From positions 1 through 64,000 of the forward strand of contig NZ_JAHLDU010000011.1 in NCBI RefSeq assembly GCF_018861905.1: a DNA stretch of 64,000 nt. Direction: 5' to 3'. Shown piece after piece: positions 19,298 through 26,479 of the stretch. The notes beneath the pieces are model-generated. The model was not told the DNA's origin, did no database searches, and saw only the letters and a list, made by a program, of their open reading frames with translations. The translations under genes were made by a program, and so were the position numbers. How positions within the stretch are numbered: position 1 is the stretch's first letter; the number at the start of each line of letters is the position of its first letter. The stretch is from Clostridium sp. DSM 17811 (GTDB lineage: Bacteria; Bacillota; Clostridia; Clostridiales; Clostridiaceae).

Positions 19298-20158
19298 ATG
19301 GAACATAATAATGTGTTAAAAAATGATAGTAAAGAAATAGGCAGAATCATTAGTAAAACGGTTTTGTATATAGCGCTTATAGCGCTTGCCATCTTATGTT
19401 TTTTACCATTTTTTATAATGATAATTAATGCTACTCATACTAATGGTGAAATTGCTACAACCTTGTCTTTAAGACCAGGCACTGCATTAATTGCAAATTA
19501 TCATAGATTACTAGAAAGTCAACCTATATGGAACGGTCTACTAAATAGTATAGTTATAGCAATTGCAGTTACAGCAGTAAGTGGTTATTTTAGTGCATTA
19601 ACTGCATATGGTTTCTCAAAATTTAGATTTAAAGGAAATAAAATTTTATTTTGGGTACTACTGGGTACAATGATGATACCTACACAATTAGGTATGATAG
19701 GATTATTTCAATTGGTAAAAAAACTTGGCTTACTCGATTCATATTGGCCTTTAATAATACCAGCTATAGCAACTCCGGCATCGGTATTCTTTATTAAAGG
19801 ATATACAGATGGTGCAATAAGCAGGTCACTTATAGAAGCTGCTAGAATAGATGGGTGCACGGAGCTTAAAATATTTAATAGGATAGTATTACCTTTAATA
19901 TTCCCAAGTGTTGCTACAATGTCTATATTCACATTTATTCAAACTTGGAATAATTTCTTAATACCTCTTATATTGTTATTTGATCCTAATAAGTTTACAC
20001 TTCCGATAATGGTAATGCTCGCTAGAGGAACATATAAGACAGAATATGGTGCAGTTTTCACAGGTGTTGCGATTTCTATTGTACCTATAATGATAGCATT
20101 TATTTTCTTATCAAAGAAGATAGTAGGAGGACTAACGGTAGGTGGAGTAAAAGGATAA
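19298..20158 (+). CDS. ABC sugar permease, MalG/UgpE type
   Basis: A 286-residue six-helix permease, partner of the preceding protein. The EAA loop reads SLIEAARIDGCTELKIFNRI (about 172-191). The start ATG follows AAAGGGGG. It ends the cellobiose transporter operon; a terminator follows 30 bases later. The cluster order (binding protein, MalF-type, MalG-type) is standard for carbohydrate uptake family CUT1. Confidence 0.94.
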   Translation: MEHNNVLKNDSKEIGRIISKTVLYIALIALAILCFLPFFIMIINATHTNGEIATTLSLRPGTALIANYHRLLESQPIWNGLLNSIVIAIAVTAVSGYFSALTAYGFSKFRFKGNKILFWVLLGTMMIPTQLGMIGLFQLVKKLGLLDSYWPLIIPAIATPASVFFIKGYTDGAISRSLIEAARIDGCTELKIFNRIVLPLIFPSVATMSIFTFIQTWNNFLIPLILLFDPNKFTLPIMVMLARGTYKTEYGAVFTGVAISIVPIMIAFIFLSKKIVGGLTVGGVKG

Positions 20159-20188
20159 TGATTTTATTAAAAATGGAAACTAAAAAGT

Positions 20189-20233
20189 GAACTACTGAAA
20201 TATATTTATATATATCTCAGTAGTTTTTTTTCG
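20189..20233 (+). terminator. Terminator of the cellobiose transporter operon
   Basis: ACTACTGA (20191-20198) pairs with TCAGTAGT (20217-20224), followed directly by eight T residues. Confidence 0.85.
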
Positions 20234-20280
20234 TAAAAGTCTTAAAAAATCAAAAATAACACAAAAATAACATAATCATT

Positions 20281-20504
20281 TGATAGTTGATACATAATTA
20301 TTTGATATTATAAATACATAGCAAATAATTAAATTTATTTCTTAATCGGAAGGGAACTTTAACCAAATTTTAATCTGAATTTAACATTCATGTGATAGTT
20401 GATACATAATTATTTGATATTATAAATACATAGCAAATAATTAAATTTATTTCTTAATCGGAAGGGAACTTTAACCAAATTTTAATCTGAATTTAACATT
20501 CATG
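20281..20504 (+). repeat. 112-bp perfect tandem duplication before apbE
   Basis: Bases 20281-20392 are repeated without a visible mismatch at 20393-20504. Each copy carries TTGATA...TATAAA with 16-base spacing and a triplet of TTTAAY hexamers spaced 11 bases apart. The copy boundary is a simple head-to-tail join, with no ORF inside. It duplicates a promoter/regulatory region rather than a coding one. Confidence 0.95.
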
Positions 20505-20513
20505 ATATATTAT
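20470..20513 (+). promoter_or_regulatory. PhoP/PhoB-like direct-repeat box and -10 before apbE
   Basis: TTTAAC (20470), TTTAAT (20481) and TTTAAC (20492) recur at exactly 11-base intervals, followed by TATATTAT (20506-20513) as a -10. Eleven-base spaced TTTAAC-like repeats at the -35 position are typical of Pho-box activators. The assignment to Pho is an inference. The same triplet lies one repeat unit upstream, from 20358. Confidence 0.45.
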
Positions 20514-20570
20514 GGATGTTGCAAGGATAATTAAGTTTGAAATTAAGATATTATAAGGAGGGTTGGTAGA

Positions 20571-21617
20571 ATGCTTATTATTGACAATATCTTAATTATA
20601 ATAATAGCGTTAATATTTATTATTTTAATTCTAATATTTATAACTGGGAATAATAAAAAATCTTATATTGTTAGAGAATTTTATTCGCTTGGCACTTCTA
20701 ACCAGTTAAAAGTATATGGAAAGAAAGCAACAAAAGCTATTGAAGAATCAATTATAAAGGTTTGTGAGATAGATAACAAGATGTCAGTCTTTAAAGAAGA
20801 GAGTGAAATTTCAAAAATAAGTATAAATGCTGGAAATAAGCCACAAATAGTTAGTAATGATACTTATTATGTTATTCAAAATGCGATAAAGTATTGCAAG
20901 CTATCTGAAGGAGCTTTTGATATAACAATAAAACCTATAGTTGCATTATGGGGTATTGGAAAAGAAGGGCAACAGATCCCGAGTAGTAATGAAGTTAATG
21001 AGAAGCTTAAAATTGTAAACTACAAGGACATAGTAATAGATAAAAACGATGGATCTATTTTTTTAAAAAATAAGAAACAAGAAATTGATGTTGGAGGTAT
21101 TGCGAAAGGATATGCTGCAGATGAAGTTAAAAATGTAATGATTAAAAATGGCATTAAGAGTGCACTTATAAATCTTGGAGGAAACATATTAACTCTTGGT
21201 ACCAAAATCGATGGAACACCATGGAGTGTTGGTATTCAAGATCCATTTAAAACTCGTGGTGAATTCGCTTTAACAATTAGTGTTATTAATAAATCAGTAG
21301 TTACTTCAGGAAATTATGAAAGATATTTTGAAGTGGAGGGTAAAAGATTTCACCATATAATAAATCCAAGTACGGGATATCCATCGGAAAGTGATATTGT
21401 AGGTGCTACGATAATATCTGATAACTCTATTGATGGTGATGGACTATCTACAGGTGTGTATATTATAGGTGTGGAGAAGGCTATTAAGTTGATAGAAGAG
21501 ATAGAGGGCGTAGATGCCATATTAATAACTAAAAGTAAGGAAATCTATGTTACAACGGGCATGAAAGGAAAATTTACAATAACGTGTCAGGAGTTTGTAT
21601 ATAAAAATAGGATTTAA
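20571..21617 (+). CDS. apbE: FAD:protein FMN transferase (ApbE family)
   Basis: A 348-residue flavin transferase that covalently links FMN from FAD to a Thr/Ser of an FMN-binding domain. One N-terminal transmembrane anchor (about 5-26) places it outside the membrane. Family features are GTSNQLKVYG at the start of the fold, SVFKEESEIS, the LSEGAFDITIKP and VALWG segment, DVGGIAKGYAADEV (about 173-186) and SGNYERYFEVEGKRFHHIINPSTG (about 244-267, quoted here as family landmarks). Its target is evidently the next gene, 13 bases downstream, which has two SGAT flavinylation motifs. RBS GGAGGG. Confidence 0.95.
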   Translation: MLIIDNILIIIIALIFIILILIFITGNNKKSYIVREFYSLGTSNQLKVYGKKATKAIEESIIKVCEIDNKMSVFKEESEISKISINAGNKPQIVSNDTYYVIQNAIKYCKLSEGAFDITIKPIVALWGIGKEGQQIPSSNEVNEKLKIVNYKDIVIDKNDGSIFLKNKKQEIDVGGIAKGYAADEVKNVMIKNGIKSALINLGGNILTLGTKIDGTPWSVGIQDPFKTRGEFALTISVINKSVVTSGNYERYFEVEGKRFHHIINPSTGYPSESDIVGATIISDNSIDGDGLSTGVYIIGVEKAIKLIEEIEGVDAILITKSKEIYVTTGMKGKFTITCQEFVYKNRI

Positions 21618-21630
21618 AAGGGGATATAAA

Positions 21631-23238
21631 ATGGTAAAAAAGATAAAGAAAATACAAATATTTAGACATATAATACAATTGATTATGTTTGTTTTATCAC
21701 CGGGTTTATTTATATTAGCTTTTTCAGAACTAAAAAGTATTTATACTATGATTATTAAAGGAAATTTCAATTTTATAACAGCTTTTCCTACTTTAATTGA
21801 GTTCACAACAGTTATAATTGTAACTATTTTCTTTGGAAGATTCTTTTGTGGCTGGGTTTGTGCATTTGGAACTTATAATGATTTCATTTATTTATTATCA
21901 AAAAAAGTATTTAAGATTAATTTTAAGGTAAACGAAAAAGTAGATAAAGTTTTAAAATACGTGAAATATGTTGTTCTATTATTACTTGTAATTGTTGTTT
22001 GGACCATGGGAAGTAAAGTTCTTGATACAACTAGTCCTTGGGATGCTTTTGCACAAATAACAAATTTTCCTCAGGTATTATTTGATTACACTATTGGAGT
22101 GGCACTTTTACTTTTAATAACAATAGGTGCTCTCTTTGTAGAAAGGTTTTTCTGTAGATATTTATGTCCTTTAGGAGCTGTTTTTAATATATTATCAAGA
22201 ATAGGAATACTTAAAATTAAAAAGCCTACTGATAAATGCGGAAAGTGTAGATTGTGCACAAATAATTGTTCAATGGGATTATCACTTTACAAAGCTCAGA
22301 GTGTATGTGGTGGAGATTGCATTAACTGTTTTAAATGCATCGAAGCATGTCCTAGAGGTAATACTAAGATAAATGTTCTTGGTGAAAATGTAAACCCTGA
22401 ACTTGCAAGCAGTGTAGCAATAGCAGCAATGGTAGGACTTTATGCTGTTAATAATTTAGGAGCATCTGCATTGAAAAATAGTGGATTGGCAATAGCAAGT
22501 ACTTCTAGTACAATTACAAGCTCAAGTAGTACTTCTCAAAAATATAAAGATGGAACATATACAGGAACAGGTACTGGTTTCCAAGGTGGTACAACGCAAA
22601 TGTCAGTTACAATAAAAGATAATAAAATAACTAAGGTTGAAACAGTATCAAATGGAGATACTCCTGATTTTTACGCAAGAGCAGAAAGTACAATAGCTTC
22701 TGAAATAATATCGACTCAATCAACAACAGTTGATACAGTTTCTGGTGCTACTTATAGTAGTGAAGGTATTATAAGTGCAACGCAGGAAGCATTAAAGAAA
22801 GCGGAAGCAAGTTCCTCAGCAACTACAACAACTACTACACCAACAACGACTAAAACGACACCAACAAAGACTAAAACGACACCAACAACTACTGATTCAA
22901 GTTCAACAACAGTTAGTACTGCAGATACAAGTACAAATACAGCAAGCACAGCGACTGCTTCAAGTAAATATAAAGATGGAACATATACAGGATCGGGTAG
23001 TGGATTTCGTGGTGGTACAACTCAGATGTCAGTTACAATAAAAGAGAATAAAATAACTAAAGTCGAAACAGTATCAAATGGAGATACTCCTGATTTTTAT
23101 GCAAGAGCAGAAAGCACGATAATTTCTCAAATAGTATCGACTCAATCAACAACAGTAGATACAGTTTCTGGTGCTACTTATAGTAGTGAAGGTATTATTA
23201 GCGCAACACAGGAGGCTTTAAGTAAGGCTAAAGCATAG
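21631..23238 (+). CDS. Membrane polyferredoxin with two covalent-FMN domains
   Basis: A 535-residue redox protein. Four to five N-terminal helices of the NapH/RnfE-like 4Fe-4S type (with FFGRFFCGWVCAFG and FFCRYLCPLGA) precede two 4Fe-4S motifs: C203/C206/C209/C213 and C230/C233/C236/C240. After another hydrophobic segment come two FMN-binding domains, each ending in TVDTVSGATYSSEGI, with FMN-accepting threonines predicted at T374 and T516. A Thr/Pro/Lys-rich linker (about 391-440) separates them. It should move electrons across the membrane to or from surface flavins. The start at 21631 follows AAAAGGGG; a longer frame from 21595 overlaps apbE and is less likely. Confidence 0.9.
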   Translation: MVKKIKKIQIFRHIIQLIMFVLSPGLFILAFSELKSIYTMIIKGNFNFITAFPTLIEFTTVIIVTIFFGRFFCGWVCAFGTYNDFIYLLSKKVFKINFKVNEKVDKVLKYVKYVVLLLLVIVVWTMGSKVLDTTSPWDAFAQITNFPQVLFDYTIGVALLLLITIGALFVERFFCRYLCPLGAVFNILSRIGILKIKKPTDKCGKCRLCTNNCSMGLSLYKAQSVCGGDCINCFKCIEACPRGNTKINVLGENVNPELASSVAIAAMVGLYAVNNLGASALKNSGLAIASTSSTITSSSSTSQKYKDGTYTGTGTGFQGGTTQMSVTIKDNKITKVETVSNGDTPDFYARAESTIASEIISTQSTTVDTVSGATYSSEGIISATQEALKKAEASSSATTTTTTPTTTKTTPTKTKTTPTTTDSSSTTVSTADTSTNTASTATASSKYKDGTYTGSGSGFRGGTTQMSVTIKENKITKVETVSNGDTPDFYARAESTIISQIVSTQSTTVDTVSGATYSSEGIISATQEALSKAKA

Positions 23239-23301
23239 TAATATTACTTGGCTATAATGAGATATTGTTAGTTAATCTAATTATTCTATCATTAACAAAA
23301 T

Positions 23302-23330
23302 TGATAATATACCAATTTTATGGTATATTG
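23302..23330 (+). promoter_or_regulatory. Cold-shock gene promoter
   Basis: TTGATA (23302-23307), 17 bases, TATATT (23325-23330). An inverted repeat, AATATACC / GGTATATT (23307-23314, 23323-23330), overlaps the spacer and -10. Confidence 0.65.
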
Positions 23331-23338
23331 TAAGCGTA

Positions 23339-23381
23339 ACACTATTGATGCAAAATTAATGTATCATAAGTAATGGTGTTT
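23339..23381 (+). promoter_or_regulatory. 5'-terminal hairpin in the cold-shock mRNA leader
   Basis: AACACTATT (23339-23347) pairs with AATGGTGTT (23373-23381) and an inner GATGCA/TGTATC pair extends the stem. It would begin within a few bases of the predicted transcript start and end just before the ribosome site, which is where cold-shock leaders fold differently at low temperature. Confidence 0.4.
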
Positions 23382-23400
23382 TCTATTTGGAGGTTTATTA

Positions 23401-23604
23401 ATGAAAATCGGAACAGTTAAATGGTTTAACACAGTAAAAGGCTTTGGATTTATTGAAATTGAAGGCGAAAAAGATGTTTTTGTTCATATATCCGCAATTC
23501 AAGGTAGTGAATCAGAAAAAAGTCTAGAAGAAGGTCAAAAAGTTCAATTTGAAACAGAAGAAGGACCTAAGGGACTTCAAGCAATTGAAGTTACTGCAAT
23601 ATAA
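23401..23604 (+). CDS. Cold-shock protein, CspA family
   Basis: A 67-residue single cold-shock domain. RNP1 (KGFGFIEI, about 13-20) and RNP2 (VFVHISAI, about 27-34) bind single-stranded RNA or DNA, where the protein acts as an RNA chaperone. GTVKWFN at the N-terminus is diagnostic. The leader contains a hairpin close to the predicted transcript start. RBS TTGGAGG. The gene is monocistronic with its own promoter and terminator. Confidence 0.97.
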   Translation: MKIGTVKWFNTVKGFGFIEIEGEKDVFVHISAIQGSESEKSLEEGQKVQFETEEGPKGLQAIEVTAI

Positions 23605-23618
23605 ATAATTTATATCAC

Positions 23619-23648
23619 AAAAAGCCGCCTTTATTAAGGTGGTTTTTT
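23619..23648 (+). terminator. Terminator of the cold-shock gene
   Basis: AAAGCCGCCTT (23621-23631) pairs with AAGGTGGTTTT (23636-23646), running into a T-tract. Confidence 0.85.
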
Positions 23649-23792
23649 GTATTTTAAAAAATAAATAATAATTTAAAATTTAAAGCGATGAATAAAAAGT
23701 CTGTTTTATAAAATACTAAATATAGTTATATAGGTTAGAAATCGAAATTATTTTTGGTTATCTATAACATAAAATTATAGGGAGGTAGTAAA

Positions 23793-24017
23793 ATGTCTAG
23801 AAGAGTATTAGTACCAGAAGCAATGGGAAAACTTCAAAAGTTTAAGATGGAAGTAGCAAATGATATGGGACTAGATAATATTCGAAATAACAATGCAGAG
23901 ATGGGAGATGTGCCTAGTAACATTGTAAATAAAATAAAAAATTCAGGTAATGTTGGTGGAGAAATGGTGAGGCGAATGGTAGAAGCAGCAGAAAAAAATA
24001 TGGTTGATAAAATATAA
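23793..24017 (+). CDS. Alpha/beta-type small acid-soluble spore protein
   Basis: A 74-residue SASP, which coats DNA in dormant spores and is degraded by the GPR protease on germination. KFKMEVANDMGL (about 16-27) contains the GPR cleavage region (normally E-I/F-A), and GGEMVRRMVEAAEKNM near the C-terminus is the second DNA-binding helix motif. The N-terminus (SRRVLVPEAMGKL) is the style of the clostridial variants. RBS GGGAGG. It would be made in the forespore under sigma-G. Direct evidence that the organism sporulates. Confidence 0.93.
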   Translation: MSRRVLVPEAMGKLQKFKMEVANDMGLDNIRNNNAEMGDVPSNIVNKIKNSGNVGGEMVRRMVEAAEKNMVDKI

Positions 24018-24019
24018 AA

Positions 24020-24052
24020 AAAAGATGGCTAATTAAAGTAGCCATCATCTTT
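24020..24052. terminator. Bidirectional terminator between SASP and the AsnRS-like gene
   Basis: AAAAAGATGGCT pairs with AGCCATCATCTTT around a short AT-rich loop between two convergent genes. Confidence 0.7.
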
Positions 24053-24072
24053 CATTTTCTTAGTACTGAAAA

Positions 24073-25029
24073 TTAGAATATATATTGTTCACCAGGTTTT
24101 CTGCAGAATAATGTAACATCACTAATCTCAGGTTGCTGAGTTATAAATCTAGTTATTCTTTCTACTCCAAATCCAGCTCCTGCAGTTTTAAATATCTCTC
24201 CTTGTTTTGCAAGCTCAATGTAATATCTAAAAGCCTTCTCATCAGTTGCAAGTTCTCTCATTCTTAAAAGTATTCTATCTAGTTTAAATTCTCTTTCTCC
24301 GCCACTTAAACCTTCACCAAATCCTAATGGCCAAATAAGGTCGTAATTTCTATAAGTACCTAAGTTATCTAAATCTTCTGCATCATAGAATTCTCTTTTA
24401 TGGTTTGTTAAGAAGAAAGGTTCTGTAGCAGCTTTTGATGCTTCTGCTTCGAAATCATCGCCATACTTTGCTTGCATCTCATCTGTTGTATATTTTTTAA
24501 ATGGTCCAGTTATATTTAAATGATCTGTACCTACACCAAGTCTTGTTAACTCTGGAATACAGTTCTCTTTTACAAATTTAAATATAGCAGTTATGATTTC
24601 TTCTATGAATTTAAGTATATCTTCCATAGTTTTTTCTTTAAATTCAAAGTCTACTTGAGTAAATTCAAATAAATGTCTCGAATCACCTCTAGCTGCTTTT
24701 TCGAGTCTTATGTTTGGAGATACGATATAAAGGCTATCAATATCTGCGTTTAACATTGTCATTTGTTTGTGGAATATCATAGATTTCATAACATTGAAAG
24801 TTTGATTGTTATAACTTATTTCACATTCCTCAACGCTATGGTTTAACGTGTCTGTAATTGGAGACATCATAAGAGGTAATATTCTAGTTATTCTTCTCTT
24901 ATACATAAATTCATCTACAGCTTTTAAAATTGATTGTTGAACGAATAATATATCTTTTATTTTTTTATTTTTAATTTTAGCCACCGCTACATCCAATAAT
25001 TTTTTTTCTGCTTTTATTAATTCTGTCAT
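24073..25029 (-). CDS. AsnRS-derived asparagine synthetase-like protein (archaeal AsnA type)
   Basis: A 318-residue protein equal to the catalytic core of a class IIb aminoacyl-tRNA synthetase (Asp/AsnRS branch) without the N-terminal anticodon-binding OB domain. Motif 2 reads EKAARGDSRHLFEFTQVDFEF (about 109-129; Arg and the FTQ-D stretch bind ATP and aminoacyl-adenylate) and motif 3 reads GAGFGVERITRF (about 286-297). Stand-alone paralogs of this kind in archaea make asparagine from aspartate and ammonia with ATP, and this is the likeliest role; bacterial members are less studied. An AsnC/Lrp regulator is divergently encoded, as next to E. coli asnA. RBS AGGGGGAA. Confidence 0.75.
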   Translation of the reverse strand: MTELIKAEKKLLDVAVAKIKNKKIKDILFVQQSILKAVDEFMYKRRITRILPLMMSPITDTLNHSVEECEISYNNQTFNVMKSMIFHKQMTMLNADIDSLYIVSPNIRLEKAARGDSRHLFEFTQVDFEFKEKTMEDILKFIEEIITAIFKFVKENCIPELTRLGVGTDHLNITGPFKKYTTDEMQAKYGDDFEAEASKAATEPFFLTNHKREFYDAEDLDNLGTYRNYDLIWPLGFGEGLSGGEREFKLDRILLRMRELATDEKAFRYYIELAKQGEIFKTAGAGFGVERITRFITQQPEISDVTLFCRKPGEQYIF

Positions 25030-25297
25030 TTTAATTCCCCCTGATAAATTTTTATTTTTGTTTGATCCATTGATAATATAATAACATAATTAGCTAGTTA
25101 TTACAATATATCTAATGATAATTTATTATGTTTAACGAATTCGAAATTTAAGATTGATTTTAGTACTATATTGTTAAAAAAATAAATTTATTTGCTGTTT
25201 TTTTGCTAATCTGTTAATTGATTTGATATAATGATATAAAGTATACAATATTGTTGATTTTAGGTATATATAAAATAATTTATTAGGAGCTGATGGT

Positions 25298-25762
25298 ATG
25301 GATTTAAATGTTCCCGGTTTAGATGAATTAGACTATCAAATATTAGAAATCTTAATTAAAGACTCTAGAATACCTTATCTTGAAATCGCAAGGAATTGTC
25401 ATGTAAGTGGCGGTACAATTCATGTTAGAATGAATAAAATGCAAGAAATGGGATTAATTAAAGGTGCAAGGCTTATATTAGATACAAGCAAACTTGGATA
25501 TGACGTATGTTGTTTTATTGGAATTTATCTTAACAAGGCATCTTCATATCCAGATGTATTAGAACAATTGAAAGAAATAAAAGAAATAGTAGAGCTGCAT
25601 TACACAACGGGTGCATATTCTATTTTTGTTAAAGTAATGTGCAAGAGCATTTCTAACCTACAGGACTTACTTATGAATAGGCTTCAGGTAATCTCAGGAG
25701 TTCAAAGTACAGATACATTTATAACCTTGTCTCAACCTATAGATAGAAATATATCTTTTTGA
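25298..25762 (+). CDS. Lrp/AsnC-family transcriptional regulator
   Basis: A 154-residue regulator: N-terminal winged helix-turn-helix (LDYQILEILIKDSRIPYLEIA, with the recognition helix in SGGTIHVRMNKMQEMGLI) and a C-terminal RAM domain (about 60-145) for amino-acid sensing and octamer assembly. Divergent from the asparagine-synthetase-like gene with 268 bases between starts, so it probably controls that gene. RBS TTAGGAGC. A 23-bp inverted repeat straddles its stop codon. Confidence 0.93.
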   Translation: MDLNVPGLDELDYQILEILIKDSRIPYLEIARNCHVSGGTIHVRMNKMQEMGLIKGARLILDTSKLGYDVCCFIGIYLNKASSYPDVLEQLKEIKEIVELHYTTGAYSIFVKVMCKSISNLQDLLMNRLQVISGVQSTDTFITLSQPIDRNISF

Positions 25763-25783
25763 TATATTTTTATCTATAGGTTG
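25733..25783 (+). repeat. 23-bp inverted repeat across the lrp stop codon
   Basis: 25733-25755 pairs with 25761-25783 with one mismatch around a 5-base loop of T residues that holds part of the TGA stop. There is no T-run after the right arm, so it is not a classic terminator, but the RNA would form a very stable 3' hairpin. Confidence 0.85.
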
Positions 25784-25832
25784 TAAACGTAAACAGATTA
25801 ATAAATTTTTAACAATATGCAAGTTAAATCAC

Positions 25833-25861
25833 TTGATACACTTTCACAATGATGTTATATT
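25833..25861 (+). promoter_or_regulatory. Thioesterase gene promoter
   Basis: TTGATA (25833-25838), 17 bases, TATATT (25856-25861). Confidence 0.65.
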
Positions 25862-25915
25862 AGTACGATAAAGTACTTTTATATTTATAAATAATAAAAG
25901 AATGGAGTGATGAAA

Positions 25916-26302
25916 ATGGAATTTAATTTTAATGAAGGTTTGAAATCTGTTATGGAGCAGACGGTTGGAAGAAGTGATACAGCGAATTCTTATGGATCAG
26001 GAGATTTAGATGTTTATGCAACTCCCGCTATGACAGCTCTTATGGAGAATGCAGCAAAAAATGGTGTTAAGAAGGAACTGCCTGTTGGATACACAACAGT
26101 TGGTATAGAGATTAGTGTTAAGCACATAAAGCCAACGCCTGTTGGAGTCAAGGTTCGTGCTGAGGCGATACTTGAAAAGGCAGAAGGTAAAAAATTAACA
26201 TTTAAAGTAGAAGCATTTGATGACATGGGTAAAATAGGTGAAGGAACTCATATAAGGTATGTGGTAAAAGCAGAAGAATTTATTAAAAAAATAGTACGTT
26301 AA
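25916..26302 (+). CDS. Hot-dog thioesterase, FlK (fluoroacetyl-CoA thioesterase)-like
   Basis: A 128-residue hot-dog-fold protein. The pattern TVGRSDTA near the N-terminus, YATPAMTALMENAA (about 34-47; the helix carrying catalytic Thr/Glu in FlK) and GYTTVGIEISVKHIKPTPVG (about 57-76) are those of the FlK-like thioesterase family. Most bacteria with this gene do not meet fluoroacetate, so a housekeeping acyl-CoA thioesterase role is likelier. ATG at 25916 is preferred because GGAGTG lies 6 bases before it. It is monocistronic. Confidence 0.85.
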   Translation: MEFNFNEGLKSVMEQTVGRSDTANSYGSGDLDVYATPAMTALMENAAKNGVKKELPVGYTTVGIEISVKHIKPTPVGVKVRAEAILEKAEGKKLTFKVEAFDDMGKIGEGTHIRYVVKAEEFIKKIVR

Positions 26303-26381
26303 ATTATTTTATCTATTAAACAATGATCTAAATTAAAGAATTACATATTTTAAAGTAATTGCAGGTAACTCGCGGTAACGT

Positions 26382-26425
26382 AAAAGGCACTCTTCTAACT
26401 AAATTGTTAATGAGAGTGCTTTTAT
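26382..26425. terminator. Bidirectional terminator between thioesterase and alkC
   Basis: AAAAGGCACTCT (26382-26393) pairs with AGAGTGCTTTT (26412-26423) with one bulged G. Confidence 0.7.
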
Positions 26426-26479
26426 AAATTTTTGAATATATAAATATGTAAGTTAATAATAAATATAAGAAGAATATGA

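Noticed and set aside
22752-22949. Minus-strand valine-rich ORF
   Set aside because: It is the antisense reading of the repetitive Thr/Pro linker in the FMN-domain protein, a low-complexity artefact.
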